Part shown: positions 1-5,749 of the stretch, one piece after another
Numbering within the stretch: position 1 is the first letter of the stretch
How the letters are laid out: each line of letters begins with the position of its first letter
Origin: Alphaproteobacteria bacterium
GTDB taxonomy: Bacteria > Pseudomonadota > Alphaproteobacteria > Puniceispirillales > Puniceispirillaceae
Direction of reading: 5' to 3'
Assembly: GCA_009920665.1 (NCBI GenBank)
Contig: RFZL01000025.1
Span: forward strand, 1-33,469
Length of the DNA stretch: 33,469 bases
Position numbers and translations under genes: made by a program
The notes under the pieces: generated by a model
The model's database searches: none
What the model was told of the DNA's origin: nothing
Seen by the model: the letters and a program-made list of their open reading frames with translations, nothing else

Positions 1-252
1 GTCATCTGTGTCGGCGTGTTCGGCTATGGCCCGCCGCATATCGGGGATCTGCCGCGGATCATGGACGCCGCCGCGCCCGGCGCGCCGGTGCTGGTCACGG
101 TGAACGGCATGGGATGGGTGAAGATGGGGTGGGAGGACGCGCTGCCGCCGACGCTGGCCAGCGCCGGGGTGGAACTGCGATCACGCACCCGCATCCGCCA
201 TATGGTCAATGAAGGCATCCACGCCGAACTGCTGGATTTAAGGCGGGGGTGA
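1..252 (+). CDS. C-terminal part of a probable SAM-dependent methyltransferase (5' end outside window)
   Basis: The reading frame is open from base 1 to a TGA at 250-252, leaving about 83 residues; the start lies before the window. The fragment opens with a hydrophobic strand (VICVGVFGYGPPHIGDLPRI) followed by a helix and a strand ending in VLVTVNGMGWVKMGWE. That resembles the last strands of class I methyltransferases, where a statement such as 'PGG..VITVN' precedes the C-terminal beta hairpin. The SAM-binding glycine motif would be upstream, so the family cannot be confirmed. The tail (VELRSRTRIRHMVNEGIHAEL) is compatible with the final antiparallel strands. GC-rich codon use matches most of the window, unlike the next small genes. 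The methyltransferase call is inference; substrate unknown. Confidence 0.45.
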   Translation, partial: VICVGVFGYGPPHIGDLPRIMDAAAPGAPVLVTVNGMGWVKMGWEDALPPTLASAGVELRSRTRIRHMVNEGIHAELLDLRRG

Positions 253-283
253 TCAATCCCAAAGTGAGTGCGGGGTGCCACCG

Positions 284-448
284 TTATGACTTGCGTCTGC
301 CCTTACCAAGATTGCGGGACTTCGTTGGATTAAAAATCCGACCTTCAGCTTCATCCTTTTCGAGAAGCTCCCAGTCTTTACCCTTCCATTTCGGCCGATT
401 GATAGTCTGCGTCTGCTGATGACGCTTTTGATGATTTTTGTCACTCAT
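284..448 (-). CDS. Small basic hydrophilic protein, unknown function
   Basis: This 54-residue ORF starts with ATG at 448 (MSDKNHQKRHQQTQTINRP) and ends at TAA 284-286. It lies 8 bases downstream of the GIY-YIG gene on the same strand, so it is probably co-transcribed. A GAGGAA sequence about 11 bases before the ATG could serve as ribosome binding site. The product is rich in Lys, Arg, Gln and Asp/Glu, has no membrane segment or cysteine, and ends in a basic tail (NLGKGRRKS); a central Trp-rich patch reads RPKWKGKDWELLEKDE. Base composition is AT-richer than the chromosomal genes nearby. I do not recognise the family. An overlapping ORF read one frame away (GTG at 444) looks less protein-like. 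Evidence is composition, position and SD only, so confidence is moderate. Confidence 0.45.
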   Translation of the reverse strand: MSDKNHQKRHQQTQTINRPKWKGKDWELLEKDEAEGRIFNPTKSRNLGKGRRKS

Positions 449-456
449 TTGGCCAG

Positions 457-1086
457 CTATTCCTCAATATCCTCGGCCTCGCGCTCCATGCGGGCGCGGC
501 GTTCCGGCAGGGTTTCGCCGTCATATAGCCAATAGGTCGGGCCGTTGGCTGTGACCCAGTTGAAGCCTTCCCGATGCAGGAGGATGAGCGCCGCCGCGCT
601 GAGGCTGGTCACCTCATCCTTAAACACGATCCTGTTGCGGCTATGCACGGTCGCGGTGATGGCGTCATCATCATAATAGGTCAGCACACTGCCGGGCTGG
701 ATATCCATCATCTCAAAATTGAAGGGCGTCTGTCGGCGGGCGGACCGGTTCGCGGCCTCGACGGCGGCCTCGTCCTCGCCAATGTCATCAGTGGGGGTGA
801 CCTCACGTCCGCCAGCAAGTTTCAGCGCCGAGATCACTCGCACCGGGTCGATTTCGAAAAACTCGCGATTGTCGCGCACCCGCCTGTCGCCAAAAGCGTG
901 GTGAAGCAGTTTCTCGGTGGCATCGGCATCGGTGACCCTGGCCGCGAACTCACAGCGGAAGGGCAACGGGATCGACGTGTTGTCGAGACTGCGCAAACGT
1001 TGCGCGAGATCAACCGTCTTACCGATCTGCACGAAACCGTCAAAGGCGGGGTTGGTGAGTATGTAGACAATCGACATGGGCGGCAT
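457..1086 (-). CDS. GIY-YIG nuclease-fold protein (T5orf172 type) with C-terminal RAMA-like domain
   Basis: The protein has 209 residues. Residues 6-80 carry a GIY-YIG-type domain of the T5orf172/Mug113 kind: VYILTNP, then GFVQIGKT, LAQRLRSLDNTSIPLPF, a conserved ATEKLLHHAF helix and DNREFFEI. In this fold the Arg after the second motif and the late Glu/Asn assist phosphodiester cleavage. Residues about 125-200 (PGSVLTYYDDDAITATVHSR to TYWLYDGETL) resemble the RAMA domain, found fused to restriction and methylase modules and thought to read modified DNA. The sequence thus shows a nuclease-like fold joined to a possible modification reader; the biological role is inference. The start could be ATG 1086 or ATG 1077 (MSIVYIL); neither has a strong SD. 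A 54-residue ORF follows 8 bases downstream. Confidence 0.7.
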   Translation of the reverse strand: MPPMSIVYILTNPAFDGFVQIGKTVDLAQRLRSLDNTSIPLPFRCEFAARVTDADATEKLLHHAFGDRRVRDNREFFEIDPVRVISALKLAGGREVTPTDDIGEDEAAVEAANRSARRQTPFNFEMMDIQPGSVLTYYDDDAITATVHSRNRIVFKDEVTSLSAAALILLHREGFNWVTANGPTYWLYDGETLPERRARMEREAEDIEE

Positions 1087-1227
1087 CCGGCAACGACAGG
1101 AACGCCACCAAGCCTATTCATGCGCGCATTCGGGACAACAGCCGATACTTCACGTTTGGGTGAGTGAGTAAAATCGACCGGTTATGAACGGTTTTTTAAC
1201 CCTTCCGCTTTATCCTGCGAAAAAATC

Positions 1228-1234
1228 AGAAGGA
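1228..1234 (+). promoter_or_regulatory. Shine-Dalgarno site deciding the start at 1241
   Basis: AGAAGGA ends 6 bases before the double ATG at 1241/1244. The frame is open further upstream to 1184, but that extension would precede the membrane helix with 19 residues and has no SD, so the downstream ATG is preferred. Confidence 0.6.
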
Positions 1235-1240
1235 ACGGCG

Positions 1241-1681
1241 ATGATGTCTGCCATCGGACGTATATTCGGCTTTGTTGGCCGGGCAATTGTGATCCTTTTG
1301 GTGATTGGTTTCGTAGCGTTGCTGCTTGAGGACGATAAGCCATCGAAACACCTCAATCATGCAAGCTCATCCAATGGCGCGAAAGTAACGGATTATGCGA
1401 CACGCATAAGGCCTTACGCATACCAACCTTACACGGCCGACCAATACCCGAAGACGGTTGCGGAATTTGGCCAGCGCCTTCCCGAGATTGAGCGCCACAA
1501 TCCAGATGTTTCAGAAAGTGGGCAGTTTATCGTCATAAAGAACAATGTAAAAAGGGCATCAATAACTGTAATTTCGTATACTCAACTATTGGATGATGCA
1601 TTCCTGAGGCATAAAGCCTTCTTTAGCTACCTGGAGAAAGAACTACAGACTTCATCAATACAAAGTGATGTCCCCTCCTAA
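1241..1681 (+). CDS. Hypothetical protein with one N-terminal membrane helix
   Basis: A 146-residue product from ATG 1241 (MMSAIGRIFGFVGRAIVILL). Residues about 8-28 form one strong hydrophobic helix preceded by Arg, so the protein is probably anchored in the inner membrane. The rest is polar: a Ser/Asn-rich linker (HASSSNGAKVTDYATRIRPY), then YTADQYPKTVAEFGQRLPEIE, then a mixed region ending DVPS. No catalytic motif or cysteine pair was seen and I do not recognise the family. The gene is clearly AT-richer than its neighbours and uses codons such as ATA, AAT and TCA that are uncommon here, suggesting recent acquisition. It converges on the sirtuin gene, with a 4-base overlap of the two stops. 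Confidence 0.6.
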   Translation: MMSAIGRIFGFVGRAIVILLVIGFVALLLEDDKPSKHLNHASSSNGAKVTDYATRIRPYAYQPYTADQYPKTVAEFGQRLPEIERHNPDVSESGQFIVIKNNVKRASITVISYTQLLDDAFLRHKAFFSYLEKELQTSSIQSDVPS

Positions 1682-2610
1682 CCCACCCATTCCTGTGCTG
1701 TCATGCGGTGGTAGGTGATGTCGGCCATGCCGTCGGGGATGCCGAGATCGACCGGTTCCGGGTCGACGATCTCCACCGGGATGCCGCGCTGGATCGCGCT
1801 GCGAAGCGCGATCGCCGTGATGTTCACCGAAAAGCTGGTGCCGATGAACACCATCCGGCTCGCCGCCTGCATCCAGTCCTCGGCCGTGCCCATGCGGTAC
1901 AGATCGGTGTAATACTCATCAAACAGCAGCACATAGGGTTTCAGCGACACGCCCTGCACCGGTCGCGGCGCGCCGGAACCATCCGCGCCGCCTTCACTCG
2001 CAATACCGCCCGCAACACCACCCGCAAGACCACCGACATCCCCGACGATCCGGCATAAGGCCAGCAGCGCCGCCATCATCTCATCATCGCTGGCGCTTGC
2101 CGGATCGTCACTTGCCGCGCCGATGCGGCGCAGCGCGTCCGGCACATCATCCCACGGCGCCGGCACGACCACGCCGCCGGTCATGACATCATCCTGCATC
2201 GCGGCCGCCGCCTGCGCCCGGCCGTGAAGCGCCATCTGGTCGTCATAGAGCGTCATCATGTCGAGCCGCCCGTGGATGCAGACATAATCCGCATTGCCGG
2301 CGCGCCCGTCCAACCCGTCGATATTCTGCGTGATCAGCCGCGCGCGCGGCGTGCCGTCGGGTGCGGCGGCGTTGCATTCGCCAGCCAGCCAGCGATGAAC
2401 GTCGTTCGGCGGGACATGGCGGTAGGCGGCGAAGCGCCGGTAATACCACAGCAGGAACTGCCCCGGGTCGGATTCATACATCTGGCGGGTGGCCATTTCC
2501 TGGGGCGTGTAGTTGACCGACCCGATGGTCCAGTAACCGTCCTCGCCGCGAAAGGTCGGGATGCCGCTGTCGGCGCTGACACCGGCACCGGTGACATAGA
2601 GTGTCGTCAT
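1678..2610 (-). CDS. Sir2-family NAD-dependent deacylase lacking zinc-ribbon cysteines
   Basis: The 310-residue product carries sirtuin signatures: GAGVSADSGIPTFRG at residues 8-22 (NAD pocket), TQNIDGL at 94-100, the candidate catalytic His113 in CIHGR, LKPYVLLFDE near 223, and GTSFSVN at 257-263. Sirtuins transfer an acyl group from lysine to ADP-ribose, consuming NAD. The usual four-Cys zinc module between the catalytic His and the LRPxxxxFDE motif is missing: the whole protein has only Cys79, Cys111 and Cys186. In its place is a low-complexity stretch with a GGLAGGVAGG-type repeat at about 189-205, encoded by 12-bp tandem repeats. The ATG at 2610 starts directly at the first strand; no strong SD is visible. 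It lies downstream of the dehydratase on the same strand, 145 bases away. Sirtuin fold is confident; activity is uncertain. Confidence 0.82.
   Translation of the reverse strand: MTTLYVTGAGVSADSGIPTFRGEDGYWTIGSVNYTPQEMATRQMYESDPGQFLLWYYRRFAAYRHVPPNDVHRWLAGECNAAAPDGTPRARLITQNIDGLDGRAGNADYVCIHGRLDMMTLYDDQMALHGRAQAAAAMQDDVMTGGVVVPAPWDDVPDALRRIGAASDDPASASDDEMMAALLALCRIVGDVGGLAGGVAGGIASEGGADGSGAPRPVQGVSLKPYVLLFDEYYTDLYRMGTAEDWMQAASRMVFIGTSFSVNITAIALRSAIQRGIPVEIVDPEPVDLGIPDGMADITYHRMTAQEWVG
2000..2047. repeat. 12-bp degenerate tandem repeat inside the sirtuin gene
   Basis: Three clear 12-bp units on the plus strand (GCAATACCGCCC, GCAACACCACCC, GCAAGACCACCG) are followed by one degenerate unit. They encode a Gly-Gly-x-Ala repeat in frame in the sirtuin on the minus strand. 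The 12-bp period keeps the reading frame. Confidence 0.75.
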
Positions 2611-2631
2611 GGGGCTGCCCCTCCTCTTTCA

Positions 2632-2691
2632 ATGGTGCTGGCTATTGTGCAGGCTGGGGTGTTGGCTGGGGTACTGGCTGTGGCGCTGGCC
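2632..2691. repeat. 12-bp degenerate tandem repeat, intergenic, block A
   Basis: Five 12-bp units ending in GGCT or GGCC (ATGGTGCTGGCT, ATTGTGCAGGCT, GGGGTGTTGGCT, GGGGTACTGGCT, GTGGCGCTGGCC) lie between the sirtuin start and the dehydratase stop. I see no gene here. The block would sit in the transcript leader of the sirtuin if the two genes are co-transcribed. Confidence 0.75.
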
Positions 2692-2710
2692 AAGCCGGAG
2701 CACCGGCTCA

Positions 2711-2758
2711 GATATCTTGTCAGACATCGCCTCGGACATCTTGTCAGGCATCGCGTCA
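2711..2758. repeat. 12/24-bp degenerate tandem repeat, intergenic, block B
   Basis: Four 12-bp units (GATATCTTGTCA, GACATCGCCTCG, GACATCTTGTCA, GGCATCGCGTCA) form two 24-bp higher-order copies. The last unit contains the stop codon of the dehydratase gene, so the repeat has reached the 3' end of that gene. Confidence 0.75.
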
Positions 2759-4012
2759 GGCACCGATCGCCTGCTCCGGAAACGTCTCGCAGACAGGCTT
2801 TGTGCCGTCCCACAGGCTCTCGGCATGCTGCGCGGCGGCCAGCCAGTCGGGTTCGATCTCGACCCCCCATCCGGGGGCGTCGGTGACGGTGACATGCCCG
2901 TCCTCGACGGCGAACGGGTCGCCGCGGAACAGCCCCTCGGTCCAAGGATAATAATCCGCCCCCTCGATCGCCAGCTCAAGATAGGGGCCGGCATTCGGGA
3001 TCGCCGTCAAAAGATGCATCGTGCAGGTGGTGACAAGCGACAGGTTCGCCGCATGCGGGGTGCAGGGATAGCCGCGCCCACCCGGTCCGGCCGCATTCCC
3101 GACTTCATTCCCACCCTCATTCCTGGCCTCATTCCCGGCATCAATCCCGGCCTCGTTCCCGGCGTTCGCCAGCATCTCGGCCAGCGCCAGCGTCGGCGTC
3201 AGCCCGCCCATATACATCACGTCGGGCTGCATCACGTCGACAACGTGGTTTGCCGCCATCTCGACCCAGTGCCGCATGTCGCAATCCTGCTCGCCGCCTG
3301 TGACATCGATCTCCAGCGCATGCGTGACCCGGCGGGTCAGGTCGGGCCGCCAATAGGGGCACGGCTCCTCATAATGGGTGATGCCGTTCGCCTCCAGCAT
3401 GCGGCCGACCTCGATGGCGCGCGGCACGTCAAAGGCGCTGTTGGCGTCGACCATGGTGACAACGCCGGGGCCCAGCGCGCGCGGCACGATCTCGATAATA
3501 GCCTCGGTGCGGCCGGGCCATTCATCCCTGCCGCGCCCGCATTCGGCACCGACGCGGAACTTGAAGGCGTCAAAACCATGCGCGTCACGCAACCGGCACA
3601 GCCGGTCGGCCTCGTCCTCGGGCGTGATGTCGCGCTTCATCGACGAGGCATAGGCCCGCACCCGCCCGGGCGCGCCGCCAATCAGGCTGGCGACCGGCTG
3701 TCCGGCCAGCCTGCCCAGCAGGTCCCACAGCGCGGTATCGACGCCGGCAAGCGCCCGCCGCACATAGGAGCCCGGAAATTTATGCTCTCGTTCATGGACA
3801 AAGGCGGCAAGGTCCAGAAAATCGGCCACCGGGTCATCGCCGTCAATGATACGGCCGAGGATCCAGGGCGCGACCTGCCGGTGCAGCACCTGCGCCGTGA
3901 TGTCGGCATGATAGGTCGACATCTGGCCCCATCCGGTCTCGCCGCCATCACCGGTCACCCGCACGAACCCGACATCGGGGGTCGAAAATGTCTCCAGCCT
4001 TGAAATCCGCAT
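2756..4012 (-). CDS. Mandelate racemase/muconate lactonizing enzyme-family protein, probable acid-sugar dehydratase
   Basis: From ATG 4012 (MRISRLETFS) the product has 418 residues. Enolase-superfamily landmarks are visible: KFR at 151-153 (the KxK position, second Lys replaced by Arg), metal ligands in DANSAF (Asp189), EEP (Glu215/216) and GGEQ (Glu241), and an Asp264/His320 pair in QPDVMYMGG and TPHAAN, the base dyad of the mandelate racemase subgroup. Such enzymes abstract a proton next to a carboxylate, commonly dehydrating sugar acids; the substrate cannot be read here. Residues about 285-308 are a Gly-Asn-Glu-Ala repeat from 12-bp tandem repeats, inserted just before the strand that carries His320. 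ATG 4012 is preferred because AGGGA lies 8 bases upstream; ATG 4021 and 4117 are alternatives. It probably leads an operon with the sirtuin. Confidence 0.82.
   Translation of the reverse strand: MRISRLETFSTPDVGFVRVTGDGGETGWGQMSTYHADITAQVLHRQVAPWILGRIIDGDDPVADFLDLAAFVHEREHKFPGSYVRRALAGVDTALWDLLGRLAGQPVASLIGGAPGRVRAYASSMKRDITPEDEADRLCRLRDAHGFDAFKFRVGAECGRGRDEWPGRTEAIIEIVPRALGPGVVTMVDANSAFDVPRAIEVGRMLEANGITHYEEPCPYWRPDLTRRVTHALEIDVTGGEQDCDMRHWVEMAANHVVDVMQPDVMYMGGLTPTLALAEMLANAGNEAGIDAGNEARNEGGNEVGNAAGPGGRGYPCTPHAANLSLVTTCTMHLLTAIPNAGPYLELAIEGADYYPWTEGLFRGDPFAVEDGHVTVTDAPGWGVEIEPDWLAAAQHAESLWDGTKPVCETFPEQAIGA
3094..3165. repeat. 12-bp degenerate tandem repeat inside the dehydratase gene (six units)
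   Basis: Six consecutive 12-bp units follow the pattern CATTCCCGGCNT (for example CATTCCCGACTT, CATTCCTGGCCT, CAATCCCGGCCT, CGTTCCCGGCGT). On the minus strand they encode four-residue units of the type Gly-Asn-Glu-Ala, adding about 24 residues without breaking the frame. Confidence 0.85.
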
Positions 4013-4160
4013 GTCGGCCATCCCTGCAAGTCTCGCCGCCAAAGAGTGGCAACCGATCCCCCGCCACACAAGCCGAAATATGTCCAACGCCGGGGCGTCG
4101 GATATGTCACGCGCCAAAATTTTTTTAGAATAAATTGCGTTTTATTTACATTTTAGGTGA

Positions 4161-4198
4161 TTTTAATTAATATTTTTTGATAAATTATTTAATTAAAA
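4161..4198. promoter_or_regulatory. AT-only inverted repeat in the divergent promoter region
   Basis: TTTTAATTAA at 4161-4170 is perfectly mirrored by TTAATTAAAA at 4189-4198 with an 18-base AT-rich spacer. It lies in a strongly AT-rich stretch (about 4110-4205) between the leftward dehydratase and the rightward secreted-protein gene. It may be an operator, an UP element or a nucleoid-protein site; no -35/-10 pair could be assigned with confidence. Confidence 0.4.
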
Positions 4199-4290
4199 AC
4201 TGACTCAGGTGGATATGAGACAATTACGTTGCATCATCAGGCGTATCCAACCCACGCATTTTGGACCGGAAATACCGAAAGTAACGTGTG

Positions 4291-4956
4291 ATGAAAGACC
4301 TTATCCTATGCATTGTCCTGAGCATTGCCTTCGCCAGTCAGGCATCCGCACTCACCTTCAAGAAAGGTGAAGTCCTCGGACCTGATGGCACGATGCACAA
4401 GGGTGCCTCGCCCGAGCAGATATACCGCCTGATCGCGAATGCCGAGGAATCGGGTGACGTAGGCGGCATCGCCGGCAACAATGTCTTTGTCGTCGTCGGC
4501 GAGGATGTCACCTTCATACCGGTCAACGATCTTCGCAATCTTCCGAAGTATTCCCAGATCAACGTCATCGGCGACGCCGTTGTCCGGGACCTGACCGGCA
4601 ATGATGACATTACCTTCGAACAGGTCAGCGCTGTCAGCGAATTGTCCGCCGAGACAGGAATCAGCGTCGAGGAAATCCTGAAGGACGGCAAAATCGAGGG
4701 CATCGATCCCGACATCATGAAGGAAATCGAGACCATGTCCGCCGAAACCGGCATTTCAATCGACAATCTGATGGCTGTGAGCAGCGTCATGGAGGCAATG
4801 CCGGAAGGCGAGGTCAATCAGTTCATCGAAGACCTTGGCGACCTTGTCGACAGCGGTATGGCCGAGCAGGTTGACGCGTTTCTGGATGACCTCCGAGAGA
4901 TCGAGGGCGCCATGGATGCCATCACCGAATTTGACAGCTATGAAAGCTGTGTATAG
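4291..4956 (+). CDS. Secreted acidic protein of unknown function, probably ended by a premature amber codon
   Basis: From ATG 4291 the product has 221 residues (a GTG at 4288 is directly upstream). Residues 1-20 are a Sec signal peptide (MKDLILCIVLSIAFASQASA), so it is exported to the periplasm or beyond. The mature part is strongly acidic and contains two copies of a similar helix-forming unit, SELSAETGISVEEIL and ETMSAETGISIDNLM, then an acidic helical tail (FIEDLGDLVDSGMAEQVDAF). No enzyme motif was recognised. The frame ends at TAG 4954-4956 after ESCV, but continues for 19 more sensible codons (GGGGATCDAIEAAMNEHDV) to a second TAG at 5014-5016. The extension supplies a second Cys, so the ancestral protein may have ended there. 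A terminator follows at 5039. The AT-rich region upstream probably holds its promoter. Confidence 0.75.
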   Translation: MKDLILCIVLSIAFASQASALTFKKGEVLGPDGTMHKGASPEQIYRLIANAEESGDVGGIAGNNVFVVVGEDVTFIPVNDLRNLPKYSQINVIGDAVVRDLTGNDDITFEQVSAVSELSAETGISVEEILKDGKIEGIDPDIMKEIETMSAETGISIDNLMAVSSVMEAMPEGEVNQFIEDLGDLVDSGMAEQVDAFLDDLREIEGAMDAITEFDSYESCV

Positions 4957-5038
4957 GGCGGCGGCGGTGCCACCTGCGATGCCATCGAAGCCGCCATGAA
5001 CGAACATGACGTCTAGAAACCCGAGGCGCATAACACGC

Positions 5039-5067
5039 AAGGAGGGGGGCCGCGTGCCCCCCTTTTT
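5039..5067 (+). terminator. Rho-independent terminator after the secreted-protein gene
   Basis: GGGGGGC (5044-5050) pairs with GCCCCCC (5056-5062) around a five-base loop, followed by five T residues (5063-5067). An A/G run before the stem pairs with the T run, as is usual for bidirectional terminators. Confidence 0.9.
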
Positions 5068-5158
5068 CATGATCAGCATGACATTGCGTCCCGGCACTTG
5101 CACATGGCGACGAAATTCATGATGCTGTCCCGCCAGTCTCAACTCAGCGGGAAGTGCC

Positions 5159-5728
5159 ATGAGCAGTGTTATCGAATTCCTCTCGACACGTCGGTCGGTG
5201 ACCGCCAAGACCATGCAGCCGGGACAGGTCGACCCGGCGCATCTCGACGAAATCCTGACCGCAGGCATACGCGTGCCCGATCATGGCGCGCTGAAACCGT
5301 GGAAGCTTGTTGTCATCACGGGAGATGCCCGCGCGCGGCTGGACCGTGACATCATCCATGCCGAGTTCATCGCCGCCACGCCCGATGCCAGGCCAGAGGT
5401 CGAGGCCGTCGAAACCGGCCGCCTGCAGCGCGCCGATGTGGTGGTCGCCGTCATTTCCTCGCCAGTGGAGCATCCGAAGATCGACCCGTGGGAGATGCAG
5501 CTGTCCGCCGGTGCCGTCTGCACAACCCTGCTCTATGCCGCGCAGTCTTTCGGCTATGCCGCGCAATGGCTGACCGAATGGTATGCCTATAACGAACGGA
5601 TGCTGACTGAACTTGGCGGCAGGCCGGGGCATGATCGCATTGCCGGCTTCATCTATATCGGGGAAAAGGTGAAGCCCCCGATGGAACGCACGCGCCCTGA
5701 CCCGGCCACCGTCATCACCCGTCTCTAG
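5159..5728 (+). CDS. Nitroreductase-family FMN oxidoreductase (YdjA-like)
   Basis: The 189-residue product is a short, single-domain nitroreductase-fold protein. Visible landmarks are the N-terminal FLSTRRSV (phosphate-binding Arg-Arg-Ser of FMN), RVPDHGALKPWKLVVI, the central MQLSAGAVCTTLLYAAQSFGY helix and the C-terminal GFIYIGE strand. The P-D-H and W residues and the length match the YdjA group rather than longer NfnB or RutE types. Such enzymes use NAD(P)H and FMN to reduce nitro groups, enones or unknown cellular substrates; the physiological substrate is not evident. The ATG at 5159 has GGGAAG about 6 bases upstream. The gene is monocistronic, after a terminator and converging on the oxidoreductase gene at 5750. 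Confidence 0.88.
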   Translation: MSSVIEFLSTRRSVTAKTMQPGQVDPAHLDEILTAGIRVPDHGALKPWKLVVITGDARARLDRDIIHAEFIAATPDARPEVEAVETGRLQRADVVVAVISSPVEHPKIDPWEMQLSAGAVCTTLLYAAQSFGYAAQWLTEWYAYNERMLTELGGRPGHDRIAGFIYIGEKVKPPMERTRPDPATVITRL

Positions 5729-5749
5729 GCAAGCTCATTCCGGCCCCGG

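Noticed and set aside
2000-3165. The repeats as a CRISPR array
   Set aside because: Units are 12 bp, directly adjacent and degenerate; there are no spacers and no cas genes.
2609-4003. Long plus-strand ORF of 464 codons opposite the dehydratase
   Set aside because: It is antisense to a gene with clear enolase-superfamily motifs, begins in tandem repeats and shows no protein-like pattern.
4954-4956. Amber codon read as pyrrolysine
   Set aside because: No pyrrolysine genes or methylamine methyltransferase context are present; a nonsense mutation is simpler.
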